Shown here: piece after piece, positions 23,224 through 35,116 of the stretch | How the letters are laid out: the number at the start of each line of letters is the position of its first letter | How positions within the stretch are numbered: position 1 is the first letter of the stretch | From: Primulina eburnea | Lineage: Eukaryota; Streptophyta; Magnoliopsida; Lamiales; Gesneriaceae | Assembly (NCBI RefSeq): GCF_022965805.1 | Contig: NC_133105.1 | Location: forward strand, 30,288,277-30,352,276 | Direction of reading: 5' to 3' | Length of the DNA: 64,000 bases | Program-made: the position numbers and the translations under genes | The notes under the pieces: generated by a model | What the model saw: only the letters and a program-made list of their open reading frames with translations | Told to the model about the DNA's origin: nothing | Databases searched by the model: none

Positions 23224-25485
23224 TTGTTGCGAGAGAAGAGGCTTTTTGCCAAGCTGAAGAAGTGTGAGTTTTGGCTGGATCAGATTTCTTTTCTAGGCCA
23301 TGTGGTTTCGAGAGATGGCATTGTTGTTGATCCGTTGAAGATAGAGGCGATTCGGAGTTGGCCTATTCCTACCACCGTTTCTGAGGTACGCAGTTTCCTC
23401 GGTTTGGCGGATTACTATCGTCGTTTCATTTCAGGTTTCTCCAAGATTGCCCTGCCATGGTCCAATCTGACGAGGAAGACTGTGAAGTTCGAGTGGTCTA
23501 TCGATTGCCAGAGTGCATTTCAGGAGTTGAAGGACAGATTGACGACAGCTCCTGTTCTTTCTTTGCCCAGTGGTTCAGAGGATTTTGTGGTCTATACCGA
23601 TGCGTCGAAGAGAGGCCTTGGTGCAGTGTTGATGCAGCGAGGTAAGGTCATTGCCTATGCGTCTCGCCAGTTGAAGGATTATGAGAAGAATTATCCGACG
23701 CACGATTTGGAGCTTGCAGCTGTGGTTTTCGCCCTTAAGATTTGGAGACATTATCTGTATGGCGAAAAGTGTGAGATTTTCACAGACCACAAGAGTTTGA
23801 AGTATCTGTTCTCGCAGAAAGAGCTCAATATGCGACAGAGGAGGTGGTTAGAGCTTGTCAAGGATTATGATGTGACGATCAGTTATCACCCAGGGAAGGC
23901 GAATTTTGTGGCTGATGCTTTGAGCCGCAAGTCGAGTGCTTCATTGAGTTCTTTGATTCAGAGACCATTGTTGATGGATTTGCAGAGAGAGGAGATTGAT
24001 CTGGTGATTCCAGGTACCATTGCTCGCTTTTCAGCGTTGGTCATTCGATCTACATTGACAGACAGGATCTGTAGAGAGCAGTCGACTGATGTTCAGTTGG
24101 CAGAGTTGAGAGCTAGAGCCGAGGCTAGAGGGAATTCAGAGTTTAGTCTGAATGGTGATGATTTGGTAACTTTCAGAGGCCGCATTTGTGTTCCTTCTGG
24201 CGACGATATTCGTAGAGACGTCTTGACAGAGGCTCATACCGCACCTTATTCGATTCATCCAGGCAGTACGAAGATGTATCAGGATCTTCGTCGACTCTAC
24301 TGGTGGCCAGGTATGAAGAGAGATATTGCTTTGTTCATTTCTCAGTGCCTTACTTGTCAGCAGGTAAAGATTGAGCACCAGAGACCTGCTGGGACATTGC
24401 TTTCTTTGCCGATTCCTCAGTGGAAGTGGGAGCATATCACTATGGATTTCGTGACTGGTTTACCCAGGACGCAGAAGGGTTTCAATTCTATTTGGGTTAT
24501 TGTTGATAGATTGACCAAGTCAGCGCACTTTCTCCCAGTCAAGACGACGTATTCGATGTCTCAGTATGCCGAGGATTACATTGCAGAGATTGTTAGACTT
24601 CATGGAGTTCCTGTGTCGATCGTGTCTGATCGTGACCCCAGATTTACCTCAGAGTTCTGGAAGAGTTTGCACAGAGCTATGGGTTCTCGTTTAGCTTTCA
24701 GTACAGCTTATCATCCTCAGAGCGACGGTCAGTCAGAGAGAGTCATTCAGATTCTGGAGGATATACTCAGAGCTTGTACTATTGACTATTCTGGTAGCTG
24801 GGATTCCAAGTTGCCTCTTGTGGAGTTCACGTACAACAATAGCTACCAGGCGACGATTGGCATGGCACCGTATGAGGCACTTTATGGCAGGAAGTGCAGA
24901 TCTCCTTTGTTTTGGGATGAGGTTGGTGAGAGGAAGATGTTGGGTCCCGAGTTGGTCCAGCAGACTGCCGATGTTGTTGCAGTTATCAGAGAGAGGATGA
25001 AGACTGCTCAGTCCAGACAGAAGAGCTATGCAGACGTTCGTCGTAGACCTTTGCAGTTCGAGGTTGGCGATCATGTTTTTCTGAAGATAGCACCTCTCAA
25101 GGGTGTGATGCGATTTGGCAAGAAGGGCAAGTTGAGCCCTAGATTCATTGGTCCATTCGAGATATTGGACAGAGTGGGTGACCGAGCCTACAGATTAGCC
25201 CTACCGCCCGATCTTGACCGAGTCCATAATGTGTTTCACGTATCGATGCTCAGGAAGTATATTGCAGATCCTTCCCATGTTCTTCGACATGAGCCATTGG
25301 ACTTGACGCCGAGTCTGACTTACCATGAGATTCCGATTCAGATTCTGGATCGCACAGTTAGAGTTCTGAGGAACAAAGAGATCGGCATCGTTAAAGTCCT
25401 TTGGAGGAACCATTTGATTGAGGAGGCTACGTGGGAACCAGAGACTGAGATGAGAGAGAGGTATCCTGAGTTGTTCTTGCCGTGA
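23224..25485 (+). CDS. pol: E4 RT end, RNase H, integrase, chromodomain
   Basis: 753 residues, same frame as the preceding segment after one TAG. The end of RT is [17 protein letters not shown] and [11 protein letters not shown]. RNase H has [44 protein letters not shown] and ADALSRK. The integrase zinc region is SIHPGS ... CLTCQQVK; the D, D, E residues are in [22 protein letters not shown] and [14 protein letters not shown]. The GPY/F module is [19 protein letters not shown]. The tail, [18 protein letters not shown] ... [11 protein letters not shown], matches Tekay-type chromodomains, which in relatives are thought to steer integration to heterochromatin. It ends with TGA at 25483-25485, about 40 bp before the LTR. 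Confidence 0.92.
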   Translation: MLREKRLFAKLKKCEFWLDQISFLGHVVSRDGIVVDPLKIEAIRSWPIPTTVSEVRSFLGLADYYRRFISGFSKIALPWSNLTRKTVKFEWSIDCQSAFQELKDRLTTAPVLSLPSGSEDFVVYTDASKRGLGAVLMQRGKVIAYASRQLKDYEKNYPTHDLELAAVVFALKIWRHYLYGEKCEIFTDHKSLKYLFSQKELNMRQRRWLELVKDYDVTISYHPGKANFVADALSRKSSASLSSLIQRPLLMDLQREEIDLVIPGTIARFSALVIRSTLTDRICREQSTDVQLAELRARAEARGNSEFSLNGDDLVTFRGRICVPSGDDIRRDVLTEAHTAPYSIHPGSTKMYQDLRRLYWWPGMKRDIALFISQCLTCQQVKIEHQRPAGTLLSLPIPQWKWEHITMDFVTGLPRTQKGFNSIWVIVDRLTKSAHFLPVKTTYSMSQYAEDYIAEIVRLHGVPVSIVSDRDPRFTSEFWKSLHRAMGSRLAFSTAYHPQSDGQSERVIQILEDILRACTIDYSGSWDSKLPLVEFTYNNSYQATIGMAPYEALYGRKCRSPLFWDEVGERKMLGPELVQQTADVVAVIRERMKTAQSRQKSYADVRRRPLQFEVGDHVFLKIAPLKGVMRFGKKGKLSPRFIGPFEILDRVGDRAYRLALPPDLDRVHNVFHVSMLRKYIADPSHVLRHEPLDLTPSLTYHEIPIQILDRTVRVLRNKEIGIVKVLWRNHLIEEATWEPETEMRERYPELFLP

Positions 25486-25508
25486 CGTCAATTTCGAGGA
25501 CGAAATTC

Positions 25509-25525
25509 CTCTAAGGAGGGGAGAT
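25509..25525 (+). other. E4 polypurine tract
   Basis: CTCTAAGGAGGGGAGAT directly before the 3' LTR; the same tract precedes the E6 and E7 3' LTRs. Confidence 0.88.
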
Positions 25526-27147
25526 TGTAATAGCCGAGCCCGGTGTACGGTACGGTTTAAGCTTTATTGTGTTAATTGGGTTATGTGATTAGATGATTAT
25601 AGTTGTGTTTTGGGCTATAGTATTATTGGTTATTATTTATTTGAGGTGTTAGTTGGTGTTGATTGTTCGTTTCAGCGTTTCGAATCGATTTTAGTTGTTT
25701 TGTTACTGTTCATTGCCGTGAGTAGAGTGCACCCGTGCTCTTAGATGAGTGCCCCCGCGGTGTACTATTCATGATTTTGGATTTGGAGGGCCGTGGCAAT
25801 CACCGCACCCGCGGCAGTGCAAGGACCGCACCCGCGGTGAGACCGCACCCGCGGTATTTGTAACACCGCACCCGCGGTGTTTGTGCATGGGATTTATTTT
25901 GGTTGGCCGTGAGCTTAGCGCACCCGCGGTGCTTGTGTGACCGCACCCGCGGTGTAAGTATGGGCGAGATTTTAAGTCACTTTTTGGGAGTTGTTGGCCA
26001 TACCTACCTTATCTTCTTCCTTCCATTTCCGATTTTCTCTCATTTCTCTAGGGTTTTCATCCATTTCAATTGCTTCCTACCTTTGATTCTTGGCTTTGTT
26101 TCGATTTCCGACTTGAGATCGACGTTCTCCGTGGTATAAGGAAGCTTAGGTAAGTTTTTGGTGCAATTCTAATGAGGTTTCGAGTTAAGGGTTATTTTGG
26201 ATTTGATGTTTTGATGGTTCTATGGATTATTTAGCATGGACTCTTGGATTTAGTCTTGATATTGGTGTTATTTATGGATTATTGTTGTAGGTGGTGTACC
26301 AAGAGTATAGTTGGAGGTGTTCTATTGGTTTGTAAGTGGAATTTCATCCTTTTTGCTCACATGATATTATATGTATTGTGTTTTAAAGGTTTCAAAGTGT
26401 TATTCCCTTCCATTGATCCATTGTTATGTATTGATTTCATTGATTATCTATTGGAGGCATTGATGTCTCACTATTGTTAAAAAAAAGGGAATACAAGAGA
26501 TATTATGAGATTGCGAAACGACGGCCTTAAATGCTATTGAGAATTCAAATGTTTTATTGGATTGATTAATCATAGCCATAGCATTGCATGCAATTAGATG
26601 ATCATCGACCATAGGCTTTTATCCCCTCACAATTATCGATTTATATCGATGGGATATTGGCAACCACAGTCACAGATACTATTGATATCAATCCAACCAT
26701 AGAAAAGAGAAATACCATCGTTTTGCTATCTATTGCCATTGCTATTGCTACAGTTATTGCTACGTTATTCATGTTTCAGAGTCGATGGTATTTATGATTT
26801 AAAAGCCATGTTTTACAGAATATACTATGTATCATTGCTATGTAAGAGTTCCACTTGCTGAGATTTATTCTCATTTCAGTTATTTCATGTGATGGAGATA
26901 AGAGCGACGGACCGGGACGTTGACTGTGGATGGGGGTCATATGCATACGAAGATTGGAAGGATGATTATTTTGTATCATTTTGTAACATGATCACACTAA
27001 TGATATTTTGTATTTTGTTATGTCATTGGAATGATCATGTTGTTATTTTGTAAACACTTTTATAAAATGTATTTTGAAACTCCTTCCGTTTGAAAGAAAA
27101 TTTTTAAATTCCGCTGTATTTTAATTGTAACGGGTCAGGGTGTCACA
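25526..27147 (+). repeat. E4 3' LTR (1622 bp)
   Basis: Same ends as the 5' LTR. Differences seen by eye include one extra A (GGCAATCACC), CCTGG/CCCGG, CGACC/CGGCC and GCAGAT/GGAGAT. The dyad cluster is at about 25728-25956. Confidence 0.96.
25728..25956 (+). promoter_or_regulatory. ACCGC-ACCC-GCGGT dyad cluster, E4 3' LTR
   Basis: Second copy of the cluster described at 19515-19742, including five or more ACCGCACCCGCGG-type words. Confidence 0.55.
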
Positions 27148-27840
27148 CGTAGCAACTTTCGACATTCGTACATCTCTTTTAATTTGAGAGCGAAGTCCCC
27201 GCATGAAGTGTTTGCCTTTACTCGTGTCATCTTGTGCAATATATGGTATATACTGGACTCCAGCTTCGAATTGTTGTACATATTCTGTCATTGACATGGT
27301 TCCTTGTTTCAAATTAAGAAAATCACTGGCTTTCTTGGCTCGTACGTCTTTACTGAAATATTTCTTGTAAAACACAGTTTTGAAAGTTTCCCATGTCAAT
27401 GGTCCAACCGGTAATGCAACCCTTGCACTCTCCCACCAAAATCTTGCATGTTTTGTTAATAAAAAGACGGCACAATTCACTTTGTCAACATCTTCCATAT
27501 GAAGGTAGGAAAAGATGGACTCCAATGACTTAATCCACTCTTCTGCTACTGCTGGATCGGTGCTTCCCATGAATTCCGGAGGATTCAAACGTCGAAACCG
27601 ATCATATACGTCTGTCTAAACAGGCACATGTCTGTGTACTATGGCTTGAGCTTGTGCCTGTTCATGAGTAGTCCGTTGCATCTCTAGTAGCTGCTGGATT
27701 TGCTCATCATGGACTTTGGTTTGTTGTTGGAGTAATTGAGCGAAGTCATCTACAGGTCGTGGCGCACCGCCCTCACCTTCTACTGCTGGGGCCTTGCCCT
27801 TAGATGACTCTCCCTCATGTACTTTACGTTTCGGTGGCAT
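27148..27840 (-). pseudogene. gag: E3 gag, N-terminal part
   Basis: Starts at the ATG at 27840 (MPPKRKVHEGESSKG), followed by a Gln-rich coiled-coil-like stretch, and is interrupted by TAG at 27616-27618. The same frame resumes into the gag domain (NPPEFMGSTDPAVAEEW, ARFWWESARV, YKKYFSKDVRAKK, KHFMRGLRSQIKRD) and is cut by E4 after RMSKVAT. The rest of gag lies on the far side of E4, at 19312 and below. The role would be the virus-like particle shell. A stop and a 7.8-kb insertion make it a pseudogene. Confidence 0.88.
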
Positions 27841-27975
27841 CGTTGCTTTTCTTAACCTACATGTAGGTCACGTAGAAACACATAACTTAGCATAAACTAT
27901 GGAATACAAAGATACTTACTTGCCAAGTTCTCCATATGGATGAAGTGCAGTGTCTTCCCTGTCAAAGAACCGTGG

Positions 27976-27987
27976 GCTCTGATACCA
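27976..27987 (-). other. E3 primer-binding site
   Basis: Minus strand TGGTATCAGAGC followed by CCACGG, an extended match to the initiator tRNA-Met end. It is 7 bp from the LTR. Confidence 0.92.
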
Positions 27988-29287
27988 TAAAAATTGTCAC
28001 ACCCTTACTCTATACTTAGCATAATTACCATAATCAAAATAAGGTTTGAATGATATAACTATATTATAAATCAAATCAAACAAGGGGCATCACTTTGACG
28101 GTTCGTAAAAATTTTGGCATGATGTCCCTATATTTTGTATAAGCCCAAACCAAGACACAACATTCATATATACATAGACACAAACTCAACTCAAGCAACA
28201 ACATCAACCCATATATATATAATCGTATTCTTACACACAAACATATTCTGTACCATCATACCCCTAGCCATAAACATTGTAAAACTTGTTTCAAACCCTG
28301 ACATTCAATTCATTATAATACATATGCGGAAGCTATACAATAAGAAGCCCGGTTCTTGTCGAGGTGAGGCACATCACTAGCATCCATTGGCGAACCGGCA
28401 TCCTACGCATCTTCACTACCTGATCCTGTAATACATGAGCTACGTGAGTTTATAAACTCAATAAGTTGGCACTTGTACGTATCAATATGCATCGAAGGAA
28501 CATACATATCAAGTCGTGATCAACAATGAATCTTAAAAACATGTCATACCGTAGCATATATTCAATGTTCATTTTTGTACTTGAGCCTCATTAGTTGACC
28601 TGTACTACCGTGCTTGCTTTATTATATAGCTACTACTGTGTTGGACGTCAGGGAGAAACCTTTGGCAACCCCACGCCCCATGAACATATATTGGCCAATA
28701 GCTTTGGTGGACTTAAAACCACCCATGATGTCAACAAGCTCTATATCATGTAAAAATCAGTCATTTTCCTTTCATGTTCATGTTCTTGTTCTTGACATAG
28801 CACCCATCTTCAATATCCATGAGTTCCTTACATATTTAATACATAACAATGGAATATGGTGCTATGTTTCAACAATAAATATACTAACAATGTACATATA
28901 TCAATAATCAATGAGAATCATTTAAAATCATAATATTACTCATGTATTACTTCAAGAACATGCCAACTTACAGTCCAATCGTACGAATACTTGTTTGAAT
29001 GTTTCTCGCTCCTATACTGTCAAATATACCAATAATTCAGTCACTATTGCATAAACTAGATGAAAATCATTCCTTTATTGTCACCTACATGTACCATAAC
29101 TAAAAAAGAAGAAAACTTACACCCTTATGAAGTTCTTGTGATGGAGAACCAAAATCTAACATCAAAACTTTGAAAGGAATGAAGAAAGAAGCTTTGGAGG
29201 ATGTTTTCTAGATTTTTCTCTCGAGCTTTTGCTGTTAAGGAATGGAAAATACTGAAGAAATGGTTTAGAAACTCGATGCTTATCTTC

Positions 29288-29297
29288 TTATATATTA
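29288..29297 (-). promoter_or_regulatory. TATA-like element of E3 5' LTR
   Basis: Minus strand TAATATATAA, abutting the GC-rich hairpins at 29299-29482. Confidence 0.5.
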
Positions 29298-29298
29298 G

Positions 29299-29482
29299 GC
29301 GGCGCTCGGGCGGTAGTTTTCTACCGCTCGAGCGCGGAATGTTCTGTCCAAAAGGTCAAATTTTGGTGCACTGGCGCTCGGGCGATCATTTTCTACCGCT
29401 CGAGCGCCATATGTTCTGTAAATTTCGTGAACCATTAGTGTACCGGCGCTCGGGCGGTAGAATCTTACCGCTCGGGCGCCAC
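29299..29482 (-). promoter_or_regulatory. Three GC-rich hairpins in E3 5' LTR U3
   Basis: Counterparts of 14738-14922. One arm of the middle hairpin carries GGGCGATC where the 3' LTR has GGGCGGTC, a change that weakens that stem. Confidence 0.6.
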
Positions 29483-30076
29483 TTATTCTGCCTCTGCGCA
29501 CTACTTAGTCAAAGATCGCTCCAGAAACGTCTCTTCCGTTCATAATCTGGAAAAGTGGTAAACTAGGAAGTTGTAGCTCTATGTCTTGGCTTGAATCGCC
29601 CACTGGTTTCAGGTCATTTGGAGGTCTGAGTAAAAAGTTATGCTCATTCTCCCAACATGTGTCATTGTAGGAGTGACGATACACACAACTCACTTCGGGG
29701 CGTTTTTGGCTTGTCTTCCATAATGATTTGGACAAAACCCAAAACGTGAAAGTTGTAGCATTATATCTTAGCTTTCTAAGGGTTAAGGCCTCACACAATT
29801 TGGATCAATATTCAAATCATTATGCTCAAACCCGTACGAACTACCATATTTACATCTCATTTCCTACCAACTTCATAACACTATTTCTATGTACACATCT
29901 TACCAACACTATTTTGACATTTATTCATTCTCAATGCACCATAAACAATATAACAGTCATGTTCAATCTCAATATTGATACTTCAATCATCACGTGAAAT
30001 CTAATAAGGTAATTAACTACAAAATAAACGACATAAACGTGTTACTAATCATTTGTACGAGTAACCGGGCATTACA

Positions 30077-30916
30077 CATATACTTTCATGTGAGCACAAG
30101 AATGAAATTCCACTTACTACACTTGAAATCTCTCCATTCTAATCTTTTGATAGAAATCCTACACAATAACCCATAAATAACACCATCAATAACCCAATAA
30201 TCAAAAACCCATGTCAATTAATCCATAAAACCAACAAAATCAACAAACCCATATCATCTCTCACCCCAAAACCAAGAATAATCATACCAAAAGCTTACCT
30301 TAGCTTCCTAGAACCAAGAAGAACTTCGATCTCAACTCAATAATCCAACAAGGAGCTTGAATCAAAGAAAGGAATTGAAAGAAAATGGAACCCTAGCTTC
30401 CCTTTGAGAGAAGAAACGAGAATGAGGAGGAAAGAATGAGGAAAAAGTGAACCAATCATCCAATTATATCACTTAAATCCGAAAATACGCTTTTGCTGTG
30501 CGCGACCGCGGGTGCGCTCCAATCCTTACCGCAGATGCGCTAATCTCACGACAAACCAACCAAAAATCTGGAATTGTCGACCGCGGGTGCGGTCCTAAAC
30601 TCACCGCGGGTGCGGTGTGGCTTCGGCAAAACCAAAAAAAATACGATACTAGACCACGGGTGCGGTCCTTACACTGAGCGCGGGTGCGGTCTGGTCACGG
30701 CCAAGACAAAATCTTAAGCAACTAAAATCGAACCGAAACGCTGATACAAAACAACCACCATCAATGAACATCAACAACACCACCAAACAATGATAACCAA
30801 CCATACTATAACCCATAATCACAACTCTTAATCATTAAACTATACTAAACCCAACCAATAAGTCTAATAACATACGAAAACTTAAACCGTACCGTACACC
30901 GGGCAAGGCTATTACA
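30077..30916 (-). repeat. E5 3' LTR, right 840 bp
   Basis: Collinear with 38345-39203 of the 5' LTR. It lacks about 20 bp of the dyad cluster, where two ACCGCGGGTGC words have collapsed into one. The dyad cluster is at about 30499-30698. The left end is the E3 insertion point (CATAT). Confidence 0.9.
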
Positions 30917-30933
30917 ATCTCCCCTCCTTAAGG
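30917..30933 (-). other. E5 polypurine tract
   Basis: Minus strand CTTAAGGAGGGGAGAT directly before the LTR start TGTAATAGCC. Confidence 0.85.
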
Positions 30934-30956
30934 GAATTTCGTCCTCGAAATTGACG

Positions 30957-32450
30957 TCACTGCACGAACAACTCAGGATACTTCTCTCTCATCTCATCCT
31001 CTGGTTCCCACGTGGCTTCTTCAATCAAATGATTCCTCCAAAGGACTTTAACAATGCCGATCCCTTTGTTTCTCAACACTCTGACTCTGCGGTCCAAAAT
31101 CTGGACTGGAATCTCTTGATAGGTCAAATTCGGCGTCAAATCCAATGGCTCGTGGCGAAGAACATGGGAAGGATTCGCAATATACTTCCTGAGCATTGAC
31201 ACATGAAAAAAATTGTGAACTCTGTCAAGATCTGGCGGTAGGGCTAACCTGTAAGCTCGATCACCAACTCTATCCAAGATCTCAAATGGACCAATAAATC
31301 TTTGACACAACTTACCCTTCTTGACAAACCGCATCACACCCTTAAGAGGTGCAATCTTCAAGAACACATGGTCGCCAACCTCAAACTGCAACGGTCTGCG
31401 ACGCACATATGCATAGCTCTTCTGTCTCGACTGCGATGTCTTCATCCTCTCTCGAATAACAGCGACAACATCTGTTGTCTGTTGGACCAACTCTGGACCC
31501 AACATCTTCTTCTCTCCAACCTCATCCCAATACAAAGGAGACCTACACTTTCTGCCATAAAGTGCCTCATACGGTGCCATGCCAATCGTCGCTTGGTAAC
31601 TGTTATTGTATGTGAACTCAACCAAAGGCAACTTAGAGTCCCAACTACCAGGATAATCAATAGTACAAGCTCTGAGCATATCCTCTAAGATCTGAATAAC
31701 TCTCTCTGATTGACCGTCGCTCTGGGGGTGATAAGCTGTACTAAATGCTAACCGTGAACCCATAGCTCTGTGCAAACTCTGAAGTAAATCTAGGGTCACG
31801 ATCAGACACGATCGACACAGGAACACCATGAAGTCTAACAATCTCTGCTATGTAATCTTCGGCATACTGGTTCATGGAGTACGTCGTCTTGACTGGAAGA
31901 AAGTGCGCTGACTTGGTCAACCGATCAACGATAACCCAAATGGAATTAAAACCATTCCGCTTCCTGGGAAGACCAGTCACGAAGACCATCGTAATATGCT
32001 CCCATTTCCACTGAGGAATCGGCAATGACAACAATGTCCCAGCAGGTCTCTGATGCTCGATCTTCACCTGCTGACAAGTTAGGCACTGAGAAATAAATAT
32101 GGCAATATCCTTCTTCATACCTGGCCACCAGTAAAGTCTACGAAGATCCTGATACATCTTGGTGCTGCCTGGATGTATCGAATATGGCGCGGTATGAGCC
32201 TCAATCAAAATGTCTCGCCGGATATCATCACCAACAGGAACACAAATACGGCCTCTAAAAGTCACCAAACCATCTCCATTCAATCCAAACTCTGAATTAC
32301 CTCTCTCCTCGGCTCTAGCTCTCATCTCTGTCAACTGAACATAAATGGCCTGTTCTCTACGGATCCTGTCCGTCAAAGTAGCTCGAATAACCAACGATGA
32401 AAAGCGAGCAATGGTCCCTGGAACCACCAAAGTTACCTCCTCTCTCTACA
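30957..32450 (-). pseudogene. pol: E5 integrase and chromodomain, frameshifted
   Basis: The first segment (32430 to about 31760) has the zinc region ([21 protein letters not shown]) and catalytic D residues in [11 protein letters not shown] (Asp to Val at the first catalytic site, since relatives have MDFVTGLP) and IVSDRDPRF. An 11-bp deletion near 31783, between AGAGTT direct repeats, shifts the frame. The second segment (ending at 30957) has [14 protein letters not shown], the GPY/F module and the chromodomain-like tail (VQILDRRVRVLRNKGI ... [11 protein letters not shown]). Substitution of the first catalytic Asp plus the shift make it non-functional. Confidence 0.85.
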
Positions 32451-33019
32451 AGTCTAACAGCAACGGCTGCTGAATCATCGAACTCAAAGAAGAACTCGAC
32501 TTACGGCTCAAAGCATCTGCTACAACATTCGCTTTCCCTGGGTGGTAACTGATCGTCACATCATAGTTTTGACAAGCTCTAACCACCTCCTCTGTCGCAT
32601 ATTGAGCTCTTTCTGAGAGAACAAATACTTCAAACTCTTGTGGTCTGTGAAAATTTCACACTTTTCGCCATACAAATAATGTCTTCAAATCTTCAGGGCG
32701 AAAACTACAGCTGCCAGCTCCAAATCGTGCGTAGGATAATTCTTCTTGTAATCCTTCAACTGGCGAGAAGCATAGGCTATGACCTTACCACGTTGCATCA
32801 GCACTGCACCAAGACCTTTCTTCGACGCATCGGTAAAAACAACAAAATCCTCGGAACCACTGGGCAATGCTAGAACAGGAGATGTCGTCAAATTATCCTT
32901 CAACTCTTGAAATCCACTCTGGCAATCATTGGACCACTCGAACTTCACAGTCTTCCTCGTCAGATTGGTTAACGGGAGGGCAATCTTGGAGAAATCTAAA
33001 ATGAAACGACCATAGTAAC
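32451..33019 (-). pseudogene. pol: E5 RNase H region
   Basis: Reads from the insertion point through [29 protein letters not shown] and [11 protein letters not shown], then TGA (32685-32687) where E4 has TGG. Further on, [16 protein letters not shown] and [10 protein letters not shown] can be followed with disturbed frames between 32450 and 32680. The upstream RT part lies across the foreign LTR, at 35117 and above. Confidence 0.8.
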
Positions 33020-33024
33020 CCGCC

Positions 33025-35116
33025 TGAAAGGGATCGTTTTAAGGTGTTCGAAATCGCAACGGAAGCTCAAAATATTTTGAATCTCATGAAAATCGAAATT
33101 TGCAAGAAGATTTTAGGTCAAAAATCGAACACCATGTACTAGTGTGCAAGCATATACAAAAATCTCAACTTTCATACATAGGGTGTTTAGAAAATATACC
33201 TATCAACCTCTTGAGGTTGATGAATGGCACCAACTTTGTTGTTAAACAACAAAGCTCTTAAAGGAATGGCAATCTACAAGCTCTCCTATTTCCTTCAAAA
33301 TAAGGCCCACCACCAACTTAGTAGATCCACCTCACACTTGCACTAGAAAATGTAAGGTTTTTTCAAAGAGAAGTGAGAGTGTTTTTCAACTTTTGAAGAA
33401 CACAAAAATGAAAGAAAAATTTGAGAAAAAATTGTGAGATAGATTTAGGCCAAGTGAGGGGTAGGAGAGAAGGGGGGAAGACTTGTCTTGGTTGTGGGAA
33501 AAGTGAAAAAGTTGTCTTGCATGCCATACAATTTTTTTAATCAAAAATAATCCACACCCCTTCACCTCCCAAGCATGCAAACCCTGGTGGGCTTGTAACT
33601 TTTACAAGGCCCATGGACTTTTTAATTGTCTCAAACATATTTGAGCCCAATTAGACTTTACTTGATTTTACTCAAGCTCACTAGTTAAATAATTATTTCC
33701 AATTGGGCTCTACAAGGCCCAATGTTATTTAATTAATCCAATACTTGAATTAATTTAATTATTTGGACTCTACTAGGCCCACTAGTGTTTAGTTAATTCA
33801 ACACTTGAATTAATTTAATTAAGTCCATAATAATGTTTATGAAAATCACAATTTTCAAATACATTATTCACTTGGCCAAATTTTAATTTAGGAACACTTC
33901 CATTAATTAAAATTTATATTTCTCTCATAGAAGTCATACTTCCATTTTTCTTTACGCTTATAAACTCATTTATAAGCCGTTCAACACATTGAACTATTTT
34001 AACTTCTCAACGGGATCTAGAAAGCTAGCACTTGTGTGGCCCTCAATGGTTCATTGATACAACTAGTCGTGGGTTCACATCTACATGTGATTCGGAGTAA
34101 ACATGTCCTTATACGAGCATACCCCAATTGCTCCATTCTTACTTATCAACTCCTTGATAACAAGAACGTCAGAACTCAAGTCTGATAGTACCCAACCAAT
34201 CATGTTAAATGCCTAGCAGCATCGCTTACATGATTCCCTAGGTATCAAATGATAGTGCCTGCAAGAACCATTCTATTATGGTTGGCGTACAGTACGGTCC
34301 CTTCAACTCATATATCCCGACCGATTCGAAAACCATTGGTTTATCGAGAGTTGTCAATGAATCGATACTATGTGTCATGTCGTAGTTGCATCGATGGTGT
34401 AATCTATGAAACCCCTTTCATAATTACCACCATACTCTGATCAGAGATTTCAACCTACATACACATGATAACACATAGGATATCCATACCCGAAGGTAAG
34501 CGGTGAATCCCCGACTACAATGCATCGACTCCTATATGTTTCGACAGAACACCCAACCTTGCCACCTGATGACCCCATGAGAGTCGGTAAACAAGTCAAA
34601 GTGTAATTCTAGCACATAGAGTCTCAATGTTGTCCCGGGTCATAAGGACTAATGGTGTACAACCATAAACTAGGACTTTTCCACTCGATAAGTGAGAACC
34701 ACTTGGAAAGTCCTTTTATGGAGGGTTGTTCAGTGCACTCTCTACAAGGAGCACCTATCTGCATGTTCGGACATCACAATGTCCCCTACCAATGAAACAT
34801 GGTACTCACATCGCAGATACTAGTCTCTAACTCGAGCGGCCTATATCCTTCTTAGTGGCGGCTGAATCGACTAGGAACCGTTTCGAATATACAGTATTAC
34901 AAATATGAGTTTCATGATACTTATCATATGAGCATCTCATATTCTTTCTACTATTTGTATATTCAAGGTCTTTATCTATGCAACTAGCATGGGTATACAG
35001 ATAAAGATTTGCCAAAACAATAATTTCAAATATTATTAAAATAAAGACTGTTTTTACATAGAGTTTAATCATGAACCCTCGGCGAACACTTGGCTTGACG
35101 GGCACCTACTCTAATA
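33025..35116 (-). mobile_element. Solo LTR-like insertion in E5 pol (copia-type suspected)
   Basis: A 2092-bp insertion flanked by CCGCC on both sides (33020-33024 and 35117-35121) that splits the RT coding sequence of E5 exactly between GLA and YYRRF codons. The sequence is unlike the gypsy LTRs here. On the minus strand it starts TATTAGAGTAGGTGCCC (possibly TG altered to TA) and ends CCTTTCA. The end contains CTTCCGTTGCGATTTCG, resembling plant Ty1/copia LTR ends. There is no coding capacity and no PBS. A solo LTR left by LTR-LTR recombination is the simplest reading; family and orientation are uncertain. Confidence 0.65.

Larger units (their letters stand above)
19313..27147 (+). mobile_element. 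E4: complete young Ty3/gypsy element, Tekay-like
   Basis: LTRs at 19313-20933 and 25526-27147, PBS at 20939, one gag-pol frame at 21067-25485 with a single TAG, a polypurine tract at 25509-25525, and TSD CGTAG. By eye the LTRs differ by about six substitutions and one 1-bp indel (about 0.4%). It is inserted in the gag of E3 in the opposite orientation. E5, E6 and E7 belong to the same family (LTR start TGTAATAGCCGAGCC and near-identical protein motifs). Confidence 0.96.
14656..30076 (-). mobile_element. E3: Ty3/gypsy element, split by E4 and LTR-X
   Basis: Minus-strand element with a partial 3' LTR (14656-15515), pol (15529 to about 19312), gag split by E4 (remainder at 27148-27840), PBS and complete 5' LTR (27995-30076). 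The shared 860 bp of the two LTRs differ at about 12 positions by eye, roughly 1.4%, clearly older than E2 or E4. The right end is followed by CATAT (30077-30081) inside the E5 3' LTR; the left TSD copy lies outside the window. Confidence 0.9.
27995..30076 (-). repeat. E3 5' LTR (2082 bp)
   Basis: Plus strand TGTCACACCCTTACTC to ACCGGGCATTACA. A complete LTR. It holds the hairpin cluster at about 29299-29482 and a TATA-like element at 29288-29297. The unbroken site used by LTR-X in the partner LTR is at 29217-29221. Confidence 0.93.

Noticed and set aside
27121..27147. Gag of E3 extending into 27121
   Set aside because: The last codons (DTLTRYN) come from the end of the E4 3' LTR; E3 gag stops at the TSD (27148) and continues at 19312.
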